IMG/VR virus record: IMGVR_UViG_3300050821_010271
Coordinates: 1 to 24,352 of that record
DNA length: 24,352 nt
DNA from: a virus
Reading direction: 5' to 3' (one strand)
The stretch's first letter is position 1. Every line of letters begins with the position of its first letter. The position numbers were made by a program, and so were the translations under genes. Positions 1 to 6,043 of this stretch are shown here, piece by piece. Below the pieces are notes generated by a model, which saw only the letters and a list, made by a program, of their open reading frames with translations, searched no databases and was not told the DNA's origin.

Positions 1-393
1 GTTGAGCCAAGTGAAGGCGAGCCGGTGTATCCGTGGCCGTATCCGATCAACACGGGTGGGCCTCAGCTCCTCAAAGGCCGCACGCGTGCCTGCGCCTTCT
101 GGATCTCGGCGTTCGTGCCGAAGGGCCGGCGCTATCTCATGGACACAGCCACGCTTAATCCGGTCGTGAAGATGGGGAACCACAACTTAGCCGGCGATGC
201 GATTCCTGAGAATTGCCTCCTCGTGCTGGTCAACCCAGAAGACGCCGACCATATTCGCAAAGCACTCAACACGCGTAGTCCTGCGCCGCATCCGAGCGTT
301 GTCGCGGCCGAAATTATCGACCGGCTCGTTGCGGCGAACCCGAGCATGGCGGAGAAGACCGGGTGGAAGAGCTTTCCGATTCGCCGGCCATGA
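1..393 (+). CDS. 5'-truncated hypothetical phage protein
   Basis: The reading frame is open from the first base of the window to TGA at 391-393 (130 codons), so the true start is probably upstream. A GTG at 25 could be an internal start but has no clear ribosome site. The product is soluble, with a Trp/Pro-rich beginning (YPWPYP near residue 10), a central segment reading GNHNLAGDAIPENC, and a likely helical stretch near the end (SVVAAEIIDRLVAANPSM). I see no signal peptide, membrane span or catalytic motif, and I do not recognise the family. Its stop overlaps a 12-codon remnant beginning at 390. Coding is supported by codon pattern and by the tight array of same-strand genes that follows. 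Confidence 0.6.
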   Translation, partial: VEPSEGEPVYPWPYPINTGGPQLLKGRTRACAFWISAFVPKGRRYLMDTATLNPVVKMGNHNLAGDAIPENCLLVLVNPEDADHIRKALNTRSPAPHPSVVAAEIIDRLVAANPSMAEKTGWKSFPIRRP

Positions 394-428
394 CTAAAAT
401 GCGGACCCGCGAGGTCCTTGCGGGATAG
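390..428 (+). pseudogene. 12-codon remnant resembling start of gene at 983
   Basis: ATG at 390 overlaps the preceding stop as ATGA and reads MTKMRTREVLAG before TAG at 426-428. The gene at 983 begins MTRYETREVLADAYLAP, so 8 of the first 11 residues match and both are at an ATGA-type or overlapping junction. After the TAG the same frame reads AIQA and stops again. This looks like a truncated duplicate, though a short conserved leader peptide or chance cannot be excluded. Confidence 0.3.
403..424 (+). promoter_or_regulatory. Two overlapping, mutually exclusive small hairpins
   Basis: GGACC (403-407) can pair with GGTCC (413-417), while CCCGC (406-410) can pair with GCGGG (420-424). The two 5-bp stems share bases and cannot form together. 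They lie within the 12-codon remnant just upstream of the gene at 440. This is the geometry of an attenuator, but the stems are short and there is no T tract, so chance in GC-rich DNA is a real alternative. Confidence 0.2.
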
Positions 429-439
429 GCTATTCAGGC

Positions 440-775
440 ATGACCGTTGAAATTCGATGCTGTTGCAACCCGGCGCAGCTTCTTGGCTGGGTGGAGCTGG
501 CTGGGCGCGACGAGATACGCGAAGGCGAAGCGATCTCGTTTGCGCTCCGCGAATTGTATCCTCCTGAGCGCCTGAGCGATGCTGAGGCCGACTATTGGGC
601 CTTCGGGCGGATTGCTCCGCCGGAGATTCTGCGGCTTGATGTTGCCTTCTGGAGCCATGTGGTCGCGCAGTCGGACGGCTCAAGGCACATGGAGAGCGGG
701 CTCGCGCTCAAGAGCGCCGACACGCCAATCGAAACGCTTCGGCGGATCAGAAGTTTTAGAGAAAACATACTATGA
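440..775 (+). CDS. hypothetical phage protein with CCC motif
   Basis: This 111-residue soluble protein begins MTVEIRCCCNPAQLLGWVEL, with three adjacent cysteines at 7-9 followed by a hydrophobic GWVEL strand. The middle is acidic (REGEAISFALRELYPPERLSD), and the end carries a basic helix (ETLRRIRSFRENIL). There is no signal peptide or membrane segment. I do not recognise a family; the cysteine cluster could bind metal. The start is ATG 440, the first ATG after the preceding remnant. The stop overlaps the next gene by 4 nt (ATGA at 772), so the two are probably translated together. Confidence 0.65.
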   Translation: MTVEIRCCCNPAQLLGWVELAGRDEIREGEAISFALRELYPPERLSDAEADYWAFGRIAPPEILRLDVAFWSHVVAQSDGSRHMESGLALKSADTPIETLRRIRSFRENIL

Positions 776-1005
776 AGGTCGGAAGCTGGGTGCAGCTCCG
801 CCAGCGCGTCCGGGAAGGGCCGCAGAAGGCGCAGATCGAAATCGAGGCTGACGACTTCTGCGAAGGCGCTGTGCGGCTCTCCAAGCGCCTCGACGGTTTC
901 GAGTGGTGGAACAAGTCCGATCTCCGAGCCGCGAAACAACCGGCTCATATCGTGCGCCAGCGGGCGCGCCAGAAGAAACACGATGACCAGATACGAAACC
1001 CGTGA
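772..1005 (+). CDS. small hypothetical phage protein
   Basis: A 77-residue protein, basic at its C-terminus (RQRARQKKHDDQIRNP). It opens MKVGSWVQLRQRVREGP, which resembles the first strands of a small beta-barrel (KOW- or SH3-like) but is too short to assign. The middle contains FEWWNKSDLR. It starts on ATGA overlapping the stop of the 440 gene and overlaps the next gene by 23 nt. Function unknown. Confidence 0.6.
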   Translation: MKVGSWVQLRQRVREGPQKAQIEIEADDFCEGAVRLSKRLDGFEWWNKSDLRAAKQPAHIVRQRARQKKHDDQIRNP

Positions 1006-1237
1006 AGTGCTCGCGGACGCTTATCTCGCCCCGAGTAAAGGCCAGACCATGCTGAGCCACCTTGTCGAAGTCGGCGATCCGGGCTCTATGGACGAGCGCG
1101 GCCTCGTGCTTCGCGTGTATTGCGGCCGCGTTTCTCCGCTTAGCATCGCCGACCGCTATGCGTCCGATCCCAGCGCGCGGCCGAGCTGTCGGCAATGTCG
1201 CGCGAAATTCGACAAGCTTCAGGAGACCAGCGCATGA
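983..1237 (+). CDS. small Cys-pair hypothetical protein
   Basis: An 84-residue protein beginning MTRYETREVLADAYLAPSKG and ending in a knuckle, PSCRQCRAKF, with another cysteine in the strand LRVYCGRV. This gives a C-x(n)-CxxC pattern consistent with a small metal-binding fold, although only three cysteines are present. ATG 983 lies 23 nt inside the previous gene, and the stop overlaps the next gene as ATGA at 1234. Its first residues are echoed by the remnant at 390-428. Function unknown. Confidence 0.65.
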   Translation: MTRYETREVLADAYLAPSKGQTMLSHLVEVGDPGSMDERGLVLRVYCGRVSPLSIADRYASDPSARPSCRQCRAKFDKLQETSA

Positions 1238-1779
1238 ACAGTGAAAGCGCCATGAAGTGTTATCGCATCAAGATGGCGGTTCAGCCCGATCTACGCGTGC
1301 CGCGCTATGAGCCCAGAGAGCACAAGGTCTGGGCCTATTCGGCGGAGGATGCGGTGTTTCAGACGATGTTGGGACGGTCGACTGATTCTTTGGTCGAAAG
1401 CATCGAGCCATGGGACCGGCCGAAGCCGCAGGAGATCGAGCGGATCGAGCTGGAAGAGTTGCCGGTTCAAGAGCGGTGCGGCGCCGTCCTACATCTTGTC
1501 CCGTCGGTGCCTCCAGAAACATGGATGTGCGTGCTGCCGAAAACACACAACGGAGATCATGTCTTTAACTTTCAGCCGAGAGGACAAATTCTCGACGGCG
1601 CGCTGCTTGGCCGCTTCTCCTTGGCGCTCCGAGCGACGGCGGTTCAATATCTGCACTGCGAGCCCAGAGCTGGGCATGTGCTCGAGACGCTCGCCGGCTT
1701 TCTCGATGACCCGAAACGCGCGGCCGAGCGGCTGAAGCAGGAAGACGATCGGCTCGGGCGGCTCGGGCTGGTTCGGTGA
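1234..1779 (+). CDS. hypothetical protein with Cys/His (HNGDH) motif
   Basis: I chose ATG 1234 over the upstream in-frame ATG at 1195 because AGGAG at 1221-1225 sits 8 nt before it and it forms the ATGA overlap typical of this block. The 181-residue product has an N-terminal domain with a strand-rich start (MKCYRIKMAVQPD) and WAYSAEDAVFQTM. It then has ERCGAV followed by METWMC-type spacing (PETWMCVLPKTHNGDHVFN), a C-x(n)-C-x(n)-H-x3-H pattern that may bind metal. The C-terminal part is helical and charged (RAAERLKQEDDRLGRL). A similar GHDGKH motif occurs in the gene at 4021. Family not recognised. Confidence 0.7.
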   Translation: MNSESAMKCYRIKMAVQPDLRVPRYEPREHKVWAYSAEDAVFQTMLGRSTDSLVESIEPWDRPKPQEIERIELEELPVQERCGAVLHLVPSVPPETWMCVLPKTHNGDHVFNFQPRGQILDGALLGRFSLALRATAVQYLHCEPRAGHVLETLAGFLDDPKRAAERLKQEDDRLGRLGLVR

Positions 1780-2060
1780 GCGCCGACGCTTGCCCGCGAT
1801 GCGGAGAGCCGCTTGAGTATGACGAGGCCGACATCGGCGTCGGCACGATACGCGGCAACCCCGGCTGCCCGAACTGCTTCTGGACGCCGGACGAGGCCGC
1901 CGTCGAGGAGATGGTCGCGCTAATCATGAAGTGCCCGAACTGCGGCGCGCCGCAGGAAGATCACGACGGCTTCGGCGTGCTAAGCTGCGCGGTCTGCGGC
2001 TACTGCACTCACCCGAGCTTGACCGGTGGAGTCTGTGATATATGTCACAAGAAACCGTGA
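1776..2060 (+). CDS. multi-zinc-ribbon small protein
   Basis: This 94-residue protein has a run of paired cysteines: CPRC near residue 6, CPNC in the middle of the first half, CPNCG near 53, CAVCGYC near 70 and CDIC close to the end. The spacing suggests two or more small zinc ribbons or knuckles. Such proteins usually bind nucleic acid or protein partners, but no function can be read here. It starts with GTG at 1776, overlapping the previous stop as GTGA. Its end overlaps the deaminase-like gene by 19 nt. The second half could be an independent ribbon, since an in-frame ATG lies at about 1926. Confidence 0.75.
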   Translation: MSADACPRCGEPLEYDEADIGVGTIRGNPGCPNCFWTPDEAAVEEMVALIMKCPNCGAPQEDHDGFGVLSCAVCGYCTHPSLTGGVCDICHKKP

Positions 2061-2515
2061 AGCCGCTTCAGGCGGCCATTAATGGGGCGCTCTCGGCCTC
2101 GACGCTCTCGGGCTGCCGGAGCCAGCGCGGCGCGGCGGTCTTTCGCGGCTCCGAGCTGATCTCGGTCGGCTTCAACCATAAGCCGTTCCCTTTCGTCTGC
2201 TCGCAGACCGTCGGCTGCAAAGCGACATGTCGTATAGAAGCGGTGCACGCCGAGCAGATGGCAATTAATGGTCTGCCGCGCCGGTTCACTGACGGCGCCG
2301 ATCTTCTGCACGCCAAGACCGTCGACGGCGTGCTCGTGCCGTCGGGCGAGCCGAGCTGCGTCGAATGCAGCAAGCTGGCGCTCGAGCAGGGCCTCGCGGC
2401 CGTCTGGCTCTTCCACGAGAGCGGGTGGCGCCGCTATCCGATCATCGAATTTCACCGGCTCTCGGTCGAGTTTAGCCGGCGCACGATGGCGCCGCTCGAC
2501 GGATTCCGCGTATGA
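2042..2515 (+). CDS. cytidine/dCMP deaminase-fold protein
   Basis: This 157-residue protein matches the zinc-dependent cytidine deaminase superfamily. HAE is at 69-71, preceded by CRIEAV as in phage dCMP deaminases, and the second zinc motif PSCVECSK starts at 104 with cysteines 106 and 109. Extra cysteines at 53, 59 and 63 precede HAE. H69, C106 and C109 would hold zinc and E71 would act in proton transfer. The usual Pro-Cys contact is separated by a serine (P-S-C rather than P-C). Family members convert cytosine nucleotides to uracil nucleotides, often feeding phage dTTP or modified-base synthesis. The substrate is not determined; an RNA or tRNA editor is possible but less likely. It sits among small accessory genes and overlaps both neighbours. 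Confidence 0.75.
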   Translation: MSQETVKPLQAAINGALSASTLSGCRSQRGAAVFRGSELISVGFNHKPFPFVCSQTVGCKATCRIEAVHAEQMAINGLPRRFTDGADLLHAKTVDGVLVPSGEPSCVECSKLALEQGLAAVWLFHESGWRRYPIIEFHRLSVEFSRRTMAPLDGFRV

Positions 2516-2922
2516 AGGCGCCAGAGCAGGAAACACCGGCCGAGAAGAAGGCGCGGCTTTCGGCAGAGATCGCCCGGACGCCAAGCTGGGAGTCTTTTAT
2601 CTCGGCGTTTAGAGACCGCGCTAGTTCATGCCGGGAGACCTGTAATTGCGGCAGAGAATTTTACAACCCCGGCAATGGCTGGGACTGGGAGTTTGGTGAA
2701 ATCGAAGCGCTGGAGGCCGTGAAAGCTACGCCGCTCAACTACGCAGTCCAACGCATCAGGCTGGAAGGCTGTATCTATGTCGAAGATTGCGACTGCTGGC
2801 ACGAGCGGGCGCTTCGGATTATCGGTTTTATTAACCGTCATAATTACGCGCTGGCGGACTTTCTCACGCTTGAGAAAACCAGAAAGCAGCTTGAAGCCGA
2901 CCGCTCTCCGGTGGTTAAGTGA
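2512..2922 (+). CDS. Cys-rich hypothetical phage protein
   Basis: A 136-residue soluble protein that starts on ATGA at 2512. Its N-terminal 30 residues are charged and helical. A cysteine-rich core follows (SCRETCNCGREFYNP near 39-53, then GCIYVEDCDCWHERA near 85-100), giving CxCG and CxCW pairs that could form a metal site. The C-terminal half (IIGFINRHNYALADFLTLEK) is helical. Family not recognised. The cysteine pattern fits a small metal-binding domain like those in the neighbouring genes, but the spacing is not a textbook zinc ribbon. Confidence 0.65.
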   Translation: MKAPEQETPAEKKARLSAEIARTPSWESFISAFRDRASSCRETCNCGREFYNPGNGWDWEFGEIEALEAVKATPLNYAVQRIRLEGCIYVEDCDCWHERALRIIGFINRHNYALADFLTLEKTRKQLEADRSPVVK

Positions 2923-3263
2923 AGGAGCGAAAAGCGCCAGCGCTCCGGCGGCATCAGGACGGCGTTCAGATCGCCGTGGCCTTCATCGACATCATGGAAA
3001 GCGAAGAAGTCGTAGAGGGCCACTTCTGGGCGCCGAGCGCGAACGGCATCCGCTACGCGCCGAGTAATGTCCGCTGTCCGTTTTGCTTCGGCGCGATGGA
3101 GCTAGTCACCGGAAAGTATTTCGGGCGCATCATGGCGGAAGTCGAAGGCAAGCGCACGAAGCAGACGGCGCAGGCCTCCGTGGAGTTCATGCCGGAGACG
3201 CACGAGGCGCTCTCCTGCACCGGCTGCGAAATTGTGTTGACGAGGCCGAAAGAACATGAATAA
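2919..3263 (+). CDS. zinc-ribbon-like hypothetical protein
   Basis: This 114-residue protein has CPFC near residue 49 and CTGCE near 98, about 45 residues apart, which would form one zinc ribbon with an inserted arm. It begins with GTG at 2919 overlapping the preceding stop as GTGA, and its end overlaps the next gene by 8 nt. The N-terminus is basic (MKERKAPALRRH), followed by a strand (VQIAVAFIDIM) and an aromatic FWAPSANGIRY segment. A nucleic-acid or regulatory role is possible, but nothing identifies one. Confidence 0.65.
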   Translation: MKERKAPALRRHQDGVQIAVAFIDIMESEEVVEGHFWAPSANGIRYAPSNVRCPFCFGAMELVTGKYFGRIMAEVEGKRTKQTAQASVEFMPETHEALSCTGCEIVLTRPKEHE

Positions 3264-3438
3264 GAAAGAGCTTCAGTTCGTCGAGCTAATTTTGAGCCGC
3301 TGCAAGCCATGCGACACAAAGATCGCCAAGGCGCTCGCGCTCGTGCGCAAGGACCTCGCCTGCTATGACGCGCGGAAGGGCCAGCTCCGCGAGAGCTACG
3401 AGCACGACAGCTTCGATCTGCATCTCGGAGGCCTATGA
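3256..3438 (+). CDS. small helical hypothetical protein
   Basis: A 60-residue protein overlapping both neighbours (ATG 3256; stop in the ATGA at 3435). It is predicted mostly helical: MNKKELQFVELILSRC, then a KPCDTKIAKALALVRKDLACYDARKG segment with three cysteines in total. No membrane segment or known motif is seen. Function unknown. Confidence 0.55.
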   Translation: MNKKELQFVELILSRCKPCDTKIAKALALVRKDLACYDARKGQLRESYEHDSFDLHLGGL

Positions 3439-3719
3439 ACATTCCGTGGTGGGCCGCCGTCGCCTTCGCGCTCCTCGTGGCGCTCTTCGTCATGGTCGAG
3501 CCCGAGCAAATTCTATCGGCCCGAGAGAAAGTGCTCGAAGCGCTGAACGGCGAGCGGGAGCAAGGCGCGCTCGCTATCGCGGCCGAGACCGGGCTTCTTA
3601 TCGGGACCGTCTATGCCGTGCTGTTCGTGCTGGAGGAGCGCGGCCTCGTCACGAGCCGCTGGGAAGGCCTCGACTATCCGCGCAAGCGCCTGTATCGCAG
3701 AGCTTCTAAGCTCGGGTAG
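3435..3719 (+). CDS. membrane-anchored PadR-like winged-helix protein
   Basis: The 94-residue product has an N-terminal membrane segment (WWAAVAFALLVALFVMV, residues 5-21). It is followed by a compact winged helix from about 35 to 90: a first helix around GERE, a turn helix AIAAETGLLIGTVYAVLFVLEE, then the wing GLVTSRWEG with a closing PRKRLYR strand. The GTVYxxLxxLEERGLVxSxWEG pattern and the Arg/Lys-Tyr ending are characteristic of PadR-type transcription regulators. A PadR domain tethered to the membrane is unusual. The start is ATGA at 3435, coupled to the previous gene. DNA binding is inferred from the fold; the target is unknown, and a generic wHTH is the alternative. Confidence 0.7.
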   Translation: MNIPWWAAVAFALLVALFVMVEPEQILSAREKVLEALNGEREQGALAIAAETGLLIGTVYAVLFVLEERGLVTSRWEGLDYPRKRLYRRASKLG

Positions 3720-3758
3720 GCCGAGCGTTTGCACTCCAGCTTCTCGGAGGGCAAGCAA

Positions 3759-3950
3759 ATGAGCCATGAAAAGCAGGACGTCCAGACCGTGAAGAAAGAT
3801 GCCGTCGGCGCCATGACCACTGAGAATACGCCGCTCGGGCAGCCGAAGCAGGCCGAGCCGCACGATCCGAACCCGCCGAAGGGCCAGCCGGGCACGACGG
3901 AGAAGCCGAAGACGGTCGAAGAGCCGTCCCAGCATCCGCCGAAGAAGTAA
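3759..3950 (+). CDS. small Pro/Lys-rich disordered protein
   Basis: I placed the start at ATG 3759 because GGAGG at 3746-3750 sits 8 nt upstream; an earlier in-frame start at 3729 lacks a ribosome site. The 63-residue product begins MSHEKQDVQTVKKDAVGAM. It then consists almost entirely of Pro, Lys, Glu, Gln and Thr (NPPKGQPGTTEKPK and so on) and ends PPKK. It is very likely disordered. Function unknown. It is one of the few genes in this block with a good Shine-Dalgarno and no overlap with its neighbour, so it may be translated independently. Confidence 0.6.
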   Translation: MSHEKQDVQTVKKDAVGAMTTENTPLGQPKQAEPHDPNPPKGQPGTTEKPKTVEEPSQHPPKK

Positions 3951-3959
3951 GTTCCGCTC

Positions 3960-3992
3960 GCGGCGCTGGCTTTTCGCTGAGGCTGGCGCCGC
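3960..3992 (+). terminator. GC-rich hairpin without T tract
   Basis: An 11-bp stem (3960-3970 with 3982-3992, including two G-T wobble pairs) encloses an 11-nt loop, in the gap between the 3759 gene and the 4021 gene. It has the strength of a terminator stem but is not followed by a run of T. It may end or slow transcription, or stabilise the 3' end of the upstream message. Confidence 0.35.
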
Positions 3993-4020
3993 TCCTGAAG
4001 GCGCGCTAAGATACGGCGCA

Positions 4021-4419
4021 ATGGCCACCGTTAAGATACCTGTCGAACCCGTCGAGGCTCCAAAGGCGCGGCTCTGCTGGCAGCAGCCGCCGAGCGACAA
4101 CCCGCTAGCGCAGCGGCCGTATTGCGACCGCCGGCAAGGACATGACGGCAAACACTCGTGGGATACGAGCGCCGAAGCCGACCGCGAGCTGGCCGCGAAG
4201 CTCGATCTCCTTAGCTCGGAGCTAAAAGCCGAAGCCGAGGCCGTCAAAGGCCAGCAGCGGCGCGACGAAAGCGACATCCTGCTGGATATCGCCGGCAAGC
4301 TGGACGGCCTCTCCGGCGCCGTGCCGGCAGGCGCGCAGCATGCGCCAGTCCTGACAAACCAGAACGGCGACGTCATTTCCGGCGCGGAGGAAGTGCCGAG
4401 CGCTGAGCCGAAGCAATGA
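4021..4419 (+). CDS. hypothetical protein with C-x-C-GHDGKH motif
   Basis: This 132-residue protein has an N-terminal Cys/His motif: LCWQQPP at about 18, then YCDRRQGHDGKHSWD at about 34-48, a C-x(n)-C-x(4)-H-x(3)-H arrangement plausible for zinc. A charged helical region follows (ADRELAAKLDLLSSELKAEAEAVKG, about 52-76), and the tail is flexible and acidic. A similar motif is present in the 1234 gene. ATG 4021 is the first in-frame start after the hairpin at 3960-3992; I see no strong ribosome site. The stop overlaps the next tiny gene (ATGA at 4416). Confidence 0.65.
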   Translation: MATVKIPVEPVEAPKARLCWQQPPSDNPLAQRPYCDRRQGHDGKHSWDTSAEADRELAAKLDLLSSELKAEAEAVKGQQRRDESDILLDIAGKLDGLSGAVPAGAQHAPVLTNQNGDVISGAEEVPSAEPKQ

Positions 4420-4520
4420 CGCGCCACGAAGCCGAAACGCTTCGCTGGTTTCTCTGCATCGTTGCTCTTGCTGTAGCGATTACTTTAGGCTTGCAAGCTG
4501 TCATTGGAGGCTACTGGTGA
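4416..4520 (+). CDS. 34-residue single-span membrane peptide
   Basis: ATG 4416 overlaps the preceding stop (ATGA) and the frame ends at TGA 4518-4520, which itself overlaps the next start (GTGA at 4517). The peptide has a short charged N-terminus (MTRHEAETLR), then a single membrane helix (WFLCIVALAVAITLGLQAVI) and GGYW. Coding is supported by double 4-nt coupling and by the clean hydrophobic helix. GGAGG at 4506-4510, within its end, also serves the next gene. A small phage membrane protein is likely; holin-like or inner-membrane modulator roles are possible but unproven. Confidence 0.6.
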   Translation: MTRHEAETLRWFLCIVALAVAITLGLQAVIGGYW

Positions 4521-4906
4521 ACGCAGCGCTTTTGGCTTTGCTCCTGCTTTCCGGACAGAACCTCGGCCAGCCGGCGACCTGCGGAGTCCAGCAGCTCCGC
4601 ACCGGAAGCGATGCGATCTTTAAGCATGGGCTGACGCACAAATGGGTCTGCGACCGCTTGCCGGGCAGCGGCAACCCGGTTCTCGTCAGCAAGACATGGT
4701 TTAAAGCGACCTGCTACGCCACGAGCAGCACCACGGCAAGCTGCCGAGACTTCGCCGTGGCTGATCCGGCGCTCCTCGTCAAAGACGCGGCCGGCCCACC
4801 GGTCTGGAAGCATCGCCTCGAAGACGCGGCGCTCGGCGCGGCTGTGGGAGCTATCGTCGTCGGCTGCATTGCTTCCGGCGGCTGCGCGGCTATGGGTGGC
4901 GGATAA
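4517..4906 (+). CDS. exported Cys-rich protein with C-terminal hydrophobic segment
   Basis: GTG 4517 follows GGAGG (4506-4510) by 6 nt and overlaps the previous stop. The 129-residue product has an uncharged hydrophobic N-terminus (NAALLALLLLSG) that looks like a signal peptide or anchor. A central domain has cysteines at CGVQQ, WVCDR, TCYAT and SCRDF. The C-terminal segment is hydrophobic, Gly/Ala-rich and has two further cysteines (ALGAAVGAIVVGCIASGGC). The even cysteine spacing suggests disulfides in the periplasm. It forms a coupled pair with the preceding membrane peptide. I cannot assign a function; a spanin-like or surface-exclusion role would be speculation. Confidence 0.65.
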   Translation: MNAALLALLLLSGQNLGQPATCGVQQLRTGSDAIFKHGLTHKWVCDRLPGSGNPVLVSKTWFKATCYATSSTTASCRDFAVADPALLVKDAAGPPVWKHRLEDAALGAAVGAIVVGCIASGGCAAMGGG

Positions 4907-5220
4907 TGAGCGACTGCGGAGGACCTAAGCCTGTCTTTGGAAACTTTGGAACGCTAGGTCGCGTTCACGCCACTCCGTCAGGCCCTAAGCCGACAGCCGA
5001 TCAGCAGGCTAATCGAATGCGCGTGGGCGAACGATATCGAAACGAGCGCACAACGTTGCCACCGAAAAGAAAAAGGCCAAGCGCGGCGCTCTTTCAATAT
5101 CAGGAGTTCGAAAAGGAAGCGGAAGCGGTCTGCCAGCACGGCACGGCGCTCGACGTGCATTGCTGCAATTGCCACAGCGGCTTCATTTTCGACATCGATC
5201 ACGAATGTCCCGAGCCATAA
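4906..5220 (+). CDS. hypothetical protein with Cys/His cluster
   Basis: A 104-residue protein starting at ATG 4906 in a TAATG overlap. The first half is basic and flexible (Gly/Pro/Lys/Arg-rich, with PPKRKRPSAALFQYQ). The last 35 residues carry a compact Cys/His group, VCQHG, VHCCNCHSG, then DHECPEP, which could bind zinc. Function unknown. The stop overlaps the next tiny gene, again as TAATG. Confidence 0.6.
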   Translation: MSDCGGPKPVFGNFGTLGRVHATPSGPKPTADQQANRMRVGERYRNERTTLPPKRKRPSAALFQYQEFEKEAEAVCQHGTALDVHCCNCHSGFIFDIDHECPEP

Positions 5221-5327
5221 TGTCGCGCGAACAATTCGAGGCGTTGCTTCTTGAAATCAACATGCGAATCGCCGTGCTGCAAACACAGCGCGATCTCGAA
5301 GCCGCGAAGCAGAAGGCCAAGAAGTGA
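5220..5327 (+). CDS. 35-residue coiled-coil peptide
   Basis: ATG 5220 overlaps the previous stop (TAATG), and TGA 5325-5327 overlaps the next start (GTGA at 5324). The 35-residue peptide is one continuous amphipathic, charged helix: SREQFEALLLEINMRIAVLQ, then a basic end rich in Lys and Gln. Leu/Ile spacing suits a short coiled coil. Function unknown. Coupling on both sides supports it as a genuine gene. Confidence 0.5.
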   Translation: MSREQFEALLLEINMRIAVLQTQRDLEAAKQKAKK

Positions 5328-6040
5328 CAAGCGAGCAGCTTTTCGACGGGCTCCGGAGCCTCTATCCGGAAGCGCACGGCTGGGCCTTGCTGCCGCAGGT
5401 GCGCGACACGACCGGTATCTACGGGAGCCGCACAGCCGACGGCGTGGCGATGAATACATGGCCGAGCCGAGGCCTTGAAGTCCACGGCTTGGAGCTGAAA
5501 GTCACGCGAGGCGACTGGCTGCGCGAGCTGAAGAAGCCGGCCAAGGCGGACAGAATTTTCAAGTATTGCGACCGCTGGTCTGTCGTCATTCCGGAGCACG
5601 CTTCGCTTATCGTCCAGCCGGCGGAGCTGCCGAGCAATTGGGGCCTCATTGTCGTCGATGGGAAGGGCAAAGCCAGCCAGCAGCGGCCGGCGCCGAAGCT
5701 GAAGCCGGCCGCGCTCGACAAAGGCTTCCTCGCGGCCATTCTGCGGCGGCTGGCGGCCTGCGGCACGCCAGAGGCCAAGATCTCCGCCTCCTTTGCTCGT
5801 GGGCTTCTGGAGGGCCGCGAGGAGGGCAAGCGTGAGGCCTTGGCGCGGCTCGAGCGGCGCGGCCAGCGCGAAGAGGTCCGGTGGCAGCGGGAAAGCTTGG
5901 AGCGGCTCGAGGAGATTGCCGGCCGCTGTCTCAAGGGCATTCGGCGCGAGCTAGGCGCGCTGAAGGAGCTTCCGGACATCCTCGACGACGCGGAACTTCC
6001 GCCACCGGAAGCCAACCCGCCGGTGTCGGCCGGAACGTAG
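5324..6040 (+). CDS. MmcB-like PD-(D/E)XK nuclease-fold protein
   Basis: The 238-residue product has an N-terminal domain (about 1-105) of the type annotated as MmcB family DNA repair protein in alphaproteobacterial phages. It shows RTADGVAMNTWPSRGLEVHG (36-55), then LELK with E57 and K59, then WLRELKKPAKADRIFKYCDR and WSVVIP. D39, E57 and K59 fit the D-x(n)-E-x-K core of the PD-(D/E)XK nuclease fold. Known MmcB acts in DNA damage response in Caulobacter; here it may repair, process or degrade DNA. The C-terminal half (about 145-215) is a long Arg/Glu-rich helix, probably coiled coil. It starts with GTG at 5324, coupled to the previous gene. Confidence 0.75.
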   Translation: MTSEQLFDGLRSLYPEAHGWALLPQVRDTTGIYGSRTADGVAMNTWPSRGLEVHGLELKVTRGDWLRELKKPAKADRIFKYCDRWSVVIPEHASLIVQPAELPSNWGLIVVDGKGKASQQRPAPKLKPAALDKGFLAAILRRLAACGTPEAKISASFARGLLEGREEGKREALARLERRGQREEVRWQRESLERLEEIAGRCLKGIRRELGALKELPDILDDAELPPPEANPPVSAGT

Positions 6041-6043
6041 GCG

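Noticed and set aside
3513-4427. A 304-residue - strand frame over the Pro-rich and hairpin region
   Set aside because: Antisense to three coupled genes; low-complexity Ser/Arg/Ala translation without domains.
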